Source: Isoetes taiwanensis
Taxonomy: Eukaryota > Streptophyta > Lycopodiopsida > Isoetales > Isoetaceae
Assembly (NCBI GenBank): GCA_021234155.1
Contig: JAJEKV010000011.1
Coordinates: 1,552,001 to 1,616,000, forward strand
Reading direction: 5' to 3'
DNA: 64,000 bases
Under the pieces are notes generated by a model that was given only the letters and a program-made list of their open reading frames with translations, ran no database searches and was not told where the DNA came from. Position numbers and translations under genes: made by a program. Position 1 is the stretch's first letter. Each line of letters opens with the position of its first letter. Shown in pieces: positions 55,670 to 64,000 of this stretch.

Positions 55670-56270
55670 AAAAACTAGAATTCATTTGAGACTTTCATCA
55701 CCTGTAGCTTTTGAATTTCATCACAATGAAACAAATAGAACATAAGTAAAAGTTACCATAAAGATAGAGCGGATTGATCCCATTATTCTGAAAGTTATAA
55801 AGTTTGCAACACCCATACACAAACATTTTTCAACTGGAATTTAACAGCAGCCTTTGGCCTCCATGGATTCTTGTGGTGAGAAACCAAAGTGGGAAACTTT
55901 TCTGCGTGTTAGCACAAGGATCTAGAAGCCTTGGAATTTGCTTAATAACTGCCTCAAAATCTAAAAATGCATGGTAATTTTTTGCAACCTTCATTCGAAA
56001 TGAGCCATAAAACAATATCCAATAGCGCAATCCTCAGATAAATCAATTGGTAGGATGTGAAAGCCTACCAAACCCGGCCAAAAAATTGCTGTTTTAGCAT
56101 AGATAACTTAACCAAACATATCCATATCATACACTATCAAAAAGATCTCGGAGAGAGCTTTCCAACGCAATAAAAATCATCTCAAATAGAGCTCTGGATC
56201 AAAAGTTATGATAAGAAATGTGTTGCCGGCGGGGAAACCTGCACTACATGCGCCCTTCATGTGCCCAATG
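55670..56270. repeat. Dispersed block and unannotated sequence
   Basis: 55670-55810 repeats the block at 46510-46650. The remainder has no recognised gene. Confidence 0.55.
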
Positions 56271-56271
56271 T

Positions 56272-56386
56272 GCCCATTATGCACCACACACACAAAAAGA
56301 GGGCTTTTGTTGTGAGCCATTGGTTGTTGACCATTATGCACCACACGCACAAAAAGAGGGCTTTTGTTGTGAGCCATTGGTTGTTT
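56272..56386 (+). repeat. ~57-bp minisatellite, left part
   Basis: Two units of CCATTATGCACCACAC then GCTTTTGTTGTGAGCCATTG and GTTGTTGA lie here. Further units lie at 60472-60590 on the other side of the LINE, so the LINE inserted into the array. Such an array prevents a clear target-site duplication call. Confidence 0.8.
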
Positions 56387-59300
56387 TTTTTTTTTTTTGA
56401 AGAATATAGGAATATATTAAACCACTAGAATGTGATCAAGTACAATGATAAGTGTGGAGCTAAGAAATGAAGTGCCCATCATGATTTACAATCTGTAAGA
56501 ATGTCGACCAAATTTCCCGCTTAACTGTGCCAGACAAGCTTGAGACTTGATAAGCCTGCCACAACTTATGCCTCAAGATCGGAACCAACCGAAAAGGGCT
56601 AAGCACTGCATTCTGAAAGACCTTCGCTCTCCGTCTTTTCCAAATCAACCACAGAAGCCAAGCTCTGCATAAATGGAACGCTGCTGCTTGGCCAGCGACC
56701 AACCTGCTAGGAAAGACTCCCATGAGAAGCTTCGACTGCGCGGTGAAGACCCAAAGAGGGCTCTCACCGGGACCAAGCTGCCCCTACCTGCATGCATAGG
56801 ACAAAGCAAAGGCTCAATGGTCTCGGTGCCTCCCACATAGAGGGCATGTTTCACTACACGAGGCTTGAACACGTAACTCGGACATTCACCCCGAGGCTAC
56901 GGTGCAAGATCTGCCATAAAAGGGCAGTTTTAGGAGGAGGCAATGTATTCCATGCCCACTTCCACATGGCGGGCCACTTACTCCCCGAAGCTTAAGTGAC
57001 CACTTATCCGGCGGCAATGTGTCCCGCGCTAGAAGCCCATAAGCCGATGCTACAAACCGAGATGCATCAAGTCCACTATCGACTTCCAAACGCGATTGAC
57101 TTGAGAAGACAAGCGCAATGGAATAGCATTCGCAATTCGCCCAAGTCCTAATGTCCCAAATACCGAAGGCCAAATCGATCCCTAAAACTCCCACGGGCCC
57201 GGTGACCCTCCCAATACCGGGTCGCGGATGGATGTTACCCCCCCTCGCAGCAATCCATCTACACAGCCGAAAACCGGGTGTAGGGAAGAGGCCAAGGGAG
57301 ATGCGTAATCCAAGGGTACCCAAAGAAAGGGCGATGAGGCTACCATACACCCCTGCTAGGGTCTAATGAAAAGAGAACCTTGACCACCTTCCGTGCCTTG
57401 AGGAGACCTTTAAGAAAAGGCGGTAAGCATGAGGGGAATGGCTGCAAATCCTCAAACAGAGCCCCACGGCAATCGAACCGAATTGTCTGGCTTCCTAAAC
57501 ACAATAGAGTGGCGCGGCGATCGTGCCAACAGAGCCAATCCTCGGGATTGTTGCTCCAACAACAAGCTGCCGGATGAATTTCGACACGGAACCTTTCGTG
57601 TGCAAGGACACATCAAGCATACCTAAGCCCCCGCCTTTACGGGGCCTTTTACACTTCCACCATGCGACCTTCACCGTAGCCCCCTCCTCATTTCCTCCCC
57701 AAACAAAATTGCGAATGGTGTCATCCAACTCCTTAACCACACTTTTCAAGGCAAGTATGCGGGAGGTCAGATAAACATGAGTGCTTTCTGAGAACCGACT
57801 TGGCTATCGAGAATCCTACCAGCCATGGTGAGTTTACTTCCCTCCACCCGGTTCGGATGCTACTTAAGATTACGTAATGTCTCGGCCCAAATTGCCCTAG
57901 CATTAATGTCCAAGCCAAATGGTATGCCTAACAGTTTGGCGGTACCGTGTGTGTGGTGGTGTAAGAGCCGAGGAAACCGACTCAACCACGCGGGGAGGAG
58001 GTTCCTCCAGTACCCACATGGCGAGCACTTCGACCCGGTTAAGCAAGCACCACGAAGCTAAAGAAAAGGCATCCAAAATATTCTTGGCTGCACAGATTGG
58101 ACTCATCTGCATGAAGAAAGAGGAATGTATCATCCGCAAAATTGATTGCAAACACTGTTGCGACCCATCATCCATCACGGAGACCTTGCACCACATTGTC
58201 GAAAGCGCCACGAAAAGGCTGCCCGAGAGCTTCGCCACTATAGTGAACGGGGAAGGGGCCAACGGGCATCCCCGCCTAATGCCTCGCCCACGAGAAGATT
58301 GAAGAGGTCTCACCCCGACACCACACTTGTAAGCCCTAGCGGACCGTGCGCGCTTCATAACCGTTTCCACGAAACTAGGTCCGCGCAAAGGCACGCATCA
58401 TATCGCACAAGAACTGCCGCCAAATAACACCGTCATAAGCCTTGGCAAAATCCAGCAAGAAAAACAAGGGGCTGCCTCATCCCTACGAGCCCAATGCACT
58501 CCCTCAAAAGCGGCAGCACATTATGAAGAATGTTCAAATTTGGTATAAAAACGGGGCGCTCTGCACTAATGGCGTGAACTAGTAATCGGCTTAAGCCTCT
58601 CGGTAAAAGCCTTAGCAATGATCTTATACACTACGCATAAATGAGTAATAGGCCTCCAGGTCATTGATGGTTTTAGGATGCTTACACTTGGGTATAAGTG
58701 AAATACAACTTTATTCAGCCGAGGGATGCATCGAAGTTATTCCCCAAAAGATCCACATACACCCGCACCACCGAAGTCCCCACCCATTCCCAAACTTCTG
58801 AAAAACTTCACCGGTATTCCATCTAATCCGGGACACTTATTCCGGAGCCAACATGTGGCATGCATCCCCAACTCCTGCCACAACGGCTCCTCTAAGCTCT
58901 GTCTTTGAAGGGTTCAGATTCTTGGCGATACCTTGGCCAAACCGACTCTTGAAAAACACTCGTGAGGAAGCGGGCTCTCCTTGAAAAATGTTTCATAGTG
59001 CTGCTACAAAGGCCTTGATAGCATCCGGTTGCCGCAACAACACTCCACAGGGTGTAACTATGTCCGCCATGGTCGCTTTGATACTTCTTCCGGCGGGCTG
59101 CTTTCGAAAAAGACTTTGGAGCAAGTGTCGACTGCTTCAGCCCCGTCAAACTGCTTTGACCCTAGCTCATGCGACACCTTGGCCTCCTCCTCAACCTCCT
59201 CGACCGACGGCAGCACCACCGCTGCACGCAGTTTTCATCGAGACCCGCCCTCTAAGAGACTCCGGTTACGCATATAAGGCATCCAACTCAACGGACGGGC

Positions 59301-60470
59301 CAAAGCCTTTTGCCGCCCCATTCTTTCATAAATTGTTTTACCCTAGCCAATCTTTGTAACCATTGCACTCATTCCGCTATCCTGGCTGAATATCTGCTGC
59401 CAAATGAGCTTACAGCCGGCTGTGAACTCTGGATCCTGAAGAAAGCTTGTGTTAAGCTTAAAAACCGTCCTGAGAGGCCGCGGTGGGTGGTCATGAAGCC
59501 GCTGAATGATCTGGGGAGTGTGATCAGAGACAGAGGTGGCCAGAACATTCACCCTAGTGAAGGCTGGAGCATAATCCAAGACTGCTGGAGTGCCATAAAC
59601 TCTATCCAGCCTAGAGTATGCCCTACCATGCCCCAGCCAATTATTGCACCAAGTAAAATTTCGATCCCCGGGAAGCTCTGTCAAACCCCACTCCTGCACA
59701 AACCTAAGCCATTGGTCACGCTCAAAACCCTGCACAATATCTGAACCAATACCATGCCTGTCCTCTGGGAGCTCCACCATGTTAAAATCACCCAGGACAA
59801 ACCATGTAGAACCCATACCAAAGGATTGGAGCTTATTTCGCAATTGTGCCCATAAGCAACCTCTCTGAGTGGCCCCAATTGGTGCATACACATTCAGTAA
59901 ACCCCACTCGGACTGGCCCTCCTTCCATTTAATCACTGCCCACTGGCCTTGGCTATCTGTGGCTGAAAAGGTTACATGTACACCCATTTTCCAACAAATC
60001 AAAGTACCTCCCCTGGCCCTGCCTGTTGTAGCAGCTGTAGCCACGTACTGATTACCCAAGATATTCATTAGGTTGGTAATATCACCCCTGGCACATTTAT
60101 GCTCCTGCAAACACAAGATATCTGGATTAAGATTCTTCACAGCCATGGCGAGACGTGCTCGCCTATTCGGAGAGGATTTGATGCCTCTCACATTCCAAGA
60201 TAGAATTTTCTTATCCATGTGGGTCGTTGTGCACCAAGGGTCCAGGATCCCCTTGTAAAGCCTCACATGCCTCAACACTATCAGCCCAGGAAGAAAAGTT
60301 CTGGACTACCTGATCAATCACCATTCGATCCACTTGAGGAGGGACCTGTACAGTGGGCTGCAGATGGGCTAAGTGACCCTCTTGAGGAGCTCTCACCTGA
60401 GCTCGCCTCCTAGAAACAACTTGTTGCCACCCTTCCTTTTTCTGCTGCAACTCTTCAATCTGTGCAAGTC
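56384..60470 (-). mobile_element. Degenerate L1-type LINE, about 4.1 kb
   Basis: Read on the - strand, the order is the end of an ORF1 (60450-60211), an apurinic-type endonuclease (60278-59343), RT pieces, a zinc-binding C-terminal part (56872-56460) and a poly-A tail (poly-T at 56384-56398). RT pieces at 58394-57903 include GIRRGCPLAP and, in the next frame, the catalytic FADDT. 57749-57495 has FVWGG and GGLGMLDVS. Many frameshifts and stops are present. The 3' end TTCTTCAA-poly-A matches the other LINE at 43841, so they belong to related subfamilies. Confidence 0.85.
59343..60278 (-). CDS. LINE endonuclease domain (311-aa open part of ORF2)
   Basis: This is an apurinic/apyrimidinic-type endonuclease that nicks target DNA for target-primed reverse transcription. 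Motifs appear in order: LSWNVRGI, ILCLQEHK, GGTLICWK, LLNVYAPIG, WFVLGDFNMVE, YSRLDRVYG and SDHTPQI. These include the catalytic Asn, Glu, Asp-x-Asn and Ser-Asp-His residues. The frame is open here but is lost before the RT, so the protein would be truncated. Confidence 0.85.
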   Translation of the reverse strand: MLRHVRLYKGILDPWCTTTHMDKKILSWNVRGIKSSPNRRARLAMAVKNLNPDILCLQEHKCARGDITNLMNILGNQYVATAATTGRARGGTLICWKMGVHVTFSATDSQGQWAVIKWKEGQSEWGLLNVYAPIGATQRGCLWAQLRNKLQSFGMGSTWFVLGDFNMVELPEDRHGIGSDIVQGFERDQWLRFVQEWGLTELPGDRNFTWCNNWLGHGRAYSRLDRVYGTPAVLDYAPAFTRVNVLATSVSDHTPQIIQRLHDHPPRPLRTVFKLNTSFLQDPEFTAGCKLIWQQIFSQDSGMSAMVTKIG

Positions 60471-60471
60471 T

Positions 60472-60750
60472 CCATGCACCACACGCAGGCTTTTGTTGTG
60501 AGCCATTGGTTGTTGACCATTATGCATTATGCACCACACGCACAAAAAAGGGGCTTTTGTTGTGAGCCATTGGTTGTTGACCATTGAAAAAAAAAAGGCT
60601 AAAATCAATGGCTCAGAAATGGTGCACTCTAGATATACGCATTAGTACATCCATTTGAATACATCACGAAATCATAGGAAAACCTTAGTGAAAAGCGTAC
60701 AAAAACACAAAGAAAACCCCCTGTTATTATGCTACATATTCAAGTCTTAC
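60472..60750 (+). repeat. Minisatellite right part and terminal block of the dispersed family
   Basis: Two more minisatellite units (one with an extra TTATGCA) are followed at 60597-60745 by a third copy of the block that ends copies A and B of the 45-47 kb duplication (GGTGCACTCTAGA.ATAC to CCCCCTGTTATTATGCTACA). Confidence 0.7.
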
Positions 60751-62460
60751 AATTTTTTTCTTTAGCTCTTTTAGGATCACCATCATCTGCTATGTTTGAA
60801 ATTTAGGTTCATCCCCACTTTGGGGTTCAGAAAGCTTGAGAGATGAATTGGATATCTTCGCATTTGAATCTTCAGCCCTTTTCTAGGATCTTTGGGTTCA
60901 ATTTGTTTACTCTAATTCTCAAAGGCATTCACATGGTTGCTTCAACATGTTTTACATGGTAATCACAAACTATTTGATACACGTCGTTTCATTTATTATG
61001 GACATGTTTTGTCTTCCTGCAGGTGGAACCTTGGTGCAAATATATTATTGTAAAGTATTCAAATCACTCCTTATGGTCGTGCGAACGTGAGATATGTTAC
61101 TATATGTTCTGAAAAGTATGCAAGCCTTGCTTCGATTCTCTGAATGTTTATTTTTCACAAAAGTATTTCCATATCTTCCTAGAATATGTGCTCAAATTGG
61201 CAAGATTTTATGGCCAAGACGGTCAGAAATTTGGAAACTATACTTGCATTCGTATTAAATGGTTTGATCTTCTCAAATTGCGAAAGGAGGTTTTAAAGCC
61301 CATCAAATGCCGGTGGTATGCCTTTCCTGCTTAGACTATTTATATGATTATCAATCTATGGAGTCTTTGAATTCTTATATTCAAGATGTTCCCATATAGT
61401 TGCTATCTTTATAAGAGGGAGCAGACAAGATGTTCCCATATTGCTGTTATAGTTTCAGTGCTATTAATTTCAGATCCAGTACTTGCGTCTATTTATCAAG
61501 TACTGCCACTTCATGCCAATCATGCAGGCCACAAGCACTTGAGACTTCATGTAAGTAGTTGTTTTTTATGTAAATATATAAGCATTAAGAGGCCCTTTTT
61601 CTGCCAACACATTTTTGACACTAAACAACTTGTACTATTAGGTTCTTCTTTGAGTTCTATTGCATTTAACTTTTTATTTTTGGTGGTTGTCGATTGACAC
61701 TTTAACTGGCATCCTGGCTTCAAATGCGTCCACATCTATTTTGTACTTACGGTATTGCTGGAATGCATGGGCTATATAAGTATGAAGCATGATAGAAGCA
61801 AGCCAATAATATCTTTGGAGCTCAAAATTCTTGCACGATTGGGGAAATAGATAGTTACAGATCTATCAACATTTGCAGTAAATATTGAATTCTAGAACTC
61901 CTTATAGAAGTTTGTGGCTTCAAGCTTTTATAATTCACGGGATTTCATTGTGTACATAAATTCAACTTTAAATATGGTGGCGAGGTTTGCTCCTGCCGTA
62001 CCATGGTCAGGCATACTAGAGCTCAAGAGCCTGGGTCACCCAAACTCAATTCCATTATCTCTTTGAAAGATCTAACAAATGCATTGGCACATTGAAGTAC
62101 TCTGCAGATACAAAGTTTCATCCTTTCCTTTGGAGGTGGTTTGGCTTTGGGAAATGAGGATCCTTTAGTACACATTGGTTGGTGCTTATTGTGGTCATGT
62201 ACACATCCATATAGCTGTTAACATCAATCCAACACCCATTACACAAAATCTTTGTGGTCATCGAATGTTCCTGTTGCTGCAAAGTGTATATAGATGGTCC
62301 TTTGTGCTGCCTGTGCATAACTGTGTATCTGGACAGGCAAGGAAAGAGTAGAATGTCATGTTGACGTCTCATGGAATGTCTTCGCAACCGTATATTTCTA
62401 TATCCAAATATAGCCTAAAAGAGGAACTTGAAGTGTAAGCCATTAGCCATATGTGATTGC
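60750..62460. other. No recognised gene
   Basis: AT-rich sequence. A short exon-like block near 61496-61551 (VLPLHANHAGHKHLRLH, donor CAT|GTAAGT) is unrecognised. Confidence 0.4.
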
Positions 62461-62479
62461 AATACTAAGTTCGGATCAA

Positions 62480-62625
62480 TTACATGGCAAAAATCATTAG
62501 CATTTAGATGTCAGTTTAGGTGGCACAATCTATTAGCATTTACATGTTGGCATAGGTAGACATGTTAGGTTAGGTGGCACAATCGGTTAGCGCACACAAT
62601 GGCGGCGTAGGTAGACATTACATTT
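62480..62625 (+). repeat. ~58-bp repeat with a tRNA-like A-box
   Basis: Two adjacent units and part of a third share GGTGGCACAATC..TTAGC, ATG..GGC..AGGTAGACAT. In one unit the string TGGCACAATCGGTTAGCGC closely matches the D-arm/A-box of plant tRNA-Ile(UAU) (TGGCGCAATCGGTTAGCGC). No B-box follows at the right spacing, so this is a relic at most. Confidence 0.35.
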
Positions 62626-62629
62626 TGTT

Positions 62630-63580
62630 CTATTTAGTGTGAACACTCATCATGTATAACGCGTGTTGTGCTTACTTGCCAAACCAATTTTATGCTTGCT
62701 CCATGCTTTTTAAATTGTTGTATGATCTTACAATTGCTTATAGTGTAATTGTTGAACGAGAATAAACAACACAACATATAAGGTACATGGGACATTAAAG
62801 AATTTCAATTAGCTAGGCCTCCTCCGACGCTTGCCCTCTTGGCATAGGATTAATCTTCTGCTCGCTTACTAAGATGCCATAATACAGCAGAATTTAACCA
62901 GCACTACAATCCTCAAGTCCTAAGTAGCACGTCATTCAAGATAAAAGCTAAAATCTATGCCAACGACAGACGCTGGAAGTCGCATGGCAAATGGGAATCA
63001 TTTCACACCTTGCAATTTGCAATCATGGAGCAAGGAGGATAAGATTGCCCCCGATCGAAATAATACCAAAAAAATTGGTCTCGATTTTTGGAATCAAGGA
63101 AATATTTTTCGGCCACCAAACCACCAACAATATTAGGGAATCACCCTAAAAGGAAAACCAAATTTTTTTCCACCAAACCAAAAAAACCCAAATAAAAAAA
63201 CCTCCAAGTGCTATCTAAAGCAGTTATTATAGCCTGACAATGCCAGGCATATTCTTATCATATCTCTAAGGTCCACTTCTCTCTAGCAAAGATGTATAAT
63301 TGTTCCAGAACATGTTTCAAATCATGCCAAAAAATTTGCTCCACATATTCTGCATACTGGTATGCAATGCTTCACACATTGACATATTTTTTGTATGACA
63401 CTTCTATTCATTTCATACCATGATCCATTTCACTATGTAGCTAGAGGTGAATTCTTTGGCATTTATATTACATAACAAAACAACACAAAACACACAATAA
63501 TGCCCCTCACACTCATATTCACAAAAATTGCCATATTCTTTATTCTAGCCAACAATCAAACAACCACCCGTGCATATTGT
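62630..63580. other. No recognised gene
   Basis: AT-rich sequence. A hairpin GCCTGACAATGCCAGGC at about 63233-63249 resembles a diverged form of the Helitron-like hairpin at 63587. Confidence 0.4.
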
Positions 63581-63586
63581 AGCAAA

Positions 63587-63615
63587 GCCCGGCAACGCCG
63601 GGCACCATAACTAGT
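63587..63615 (+). mobile_element. Helitron-like 3' terminus
   Basis: The hairpin GCCCGGC-AAC-GCCGGGC (63587-63603) is followed, after 7 nt, by CTAG (63611-63614) and a T. Plant Helitrons end in a short GC-rich hairpin 8-12 nt before CTRR and insert between A and T, which this matches. The 5' TC end was not located, so the size of the element is unknown. Confidence 0.5.
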
Positions 63616-64000
63616 CTATCTAAAATTGCATATTTATTTCACATGATTTTGTAACAACCATAAGTTCTACTTTTGCCAAACATATTACAGTTATTCTGTC
63701 ACTCATATTCTCAGCATAAGTTGGCTATATGCAAATTTTTTTCTTTTATCCATTTAAATAATTCTAGTAGCCTTTAATATTATCATCCTAGCTTCTTTCA
63801 AAGGGACCAACCTTTAATATTGTTATCATGGTTAGAGGAACCAGTTAGTCCTCTTAGATGCACCATTATTTCAAACATGACTCTAAATATACAATTCTCT
63901 TATTCCCCACCTTTCAATAATGATACACAACGTTTTGGCATTGATCGCCCATTTTTAAGTATGTAAGATGAGGTATTCACCATTGCACATATAGGGAGGT
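63616..64000. other. No recognised gene
   Basis: AT-rich sequence to the end of the window, with a short repeated string (CCTTTAATATTnTTATCAT) at about 63771-63830. Confidence 0.4.

Overview
The window looks like nuclear DNA of a land plant with a large, repeat-rich genome. The signs are intron-type gene fragments with CAG/GT splice borders, plant L1 LINEs, a chromovirus, a tRNA-derived SINE, foldback MITEs, a Helitron-like end and long (CT)n tracts. A fern or another big-genome lineage would fit, but the sequence alone does not prove the species. Nothing here is bacterial, and many long open frames are low-complexity or antisense shadows.

Region 1 (496-13633) is the most notable. It is a 13.1-kb LTR retrotransposon with two 1.6-kb LTRs, a textbook tRNA-iMet primer-binding site after the left LTR and a polypurine tract before the right LTR. 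Both sites say that the element reads left to right. On that sense strand are three intact, intronless ORFs (413, 466 and 162 codons). The first ends in a complete histone H3 fold. The chromovirus gag-pol (protease, RT, RNase H, integrase, chromodomain) lies on the OPPOSITE strand, tail to tail with ORF3. Its gag and integrase junction are frameshifted, while the three sense ORFs are open.

Region 2 (13.6-29 kb) begins with a (CT)n tract and a tRNA-Gly-like SINE with a CT-rich tail. A 6.4-kb segment bounded by perfect 16-bp inverted repeats follows and may be a CACTA-like DNA transposon carrying gene fragments. Next come a LINE RT fragment between two long (CT)n arrays, AT-rich sequence without recognisable genes, a CCACC/GGGTG minisatellite, a hairpin next to a TATA box, and a MITE with 86-bp perfect terminal inverted repeats.

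Region 3 (30001-40856) is a tandem array of four ~2.82-kb units, the last one truncated. Each unit carries exon-like blocks with splice sites, including a 321-nt phase-0 exon that is clean only in unit 4. Differences between units, and between the two LTRs, cluster at CTG/CAG sites. This may reflect CHG/CG methylation, through real deamination or through consensus errors.

Region 4 (41-64 kb) holds unrecognised exon-like blocks, a 5'-truncated LINE, a duplicated segment with (CACATG)n arrays, the two C-terminal exons of an aspartate kinase, a broken PLP-dependent enzyme fragment with a duplicated exon, more MITE and SINE pieces, a 4.1-kb degenerate LINE inside a minisatellite, and a Helitron-like 3' terminus. 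No complete, confidently functional host gene is visible. The only intact long ORFs of interest belong to the retrotransposon.
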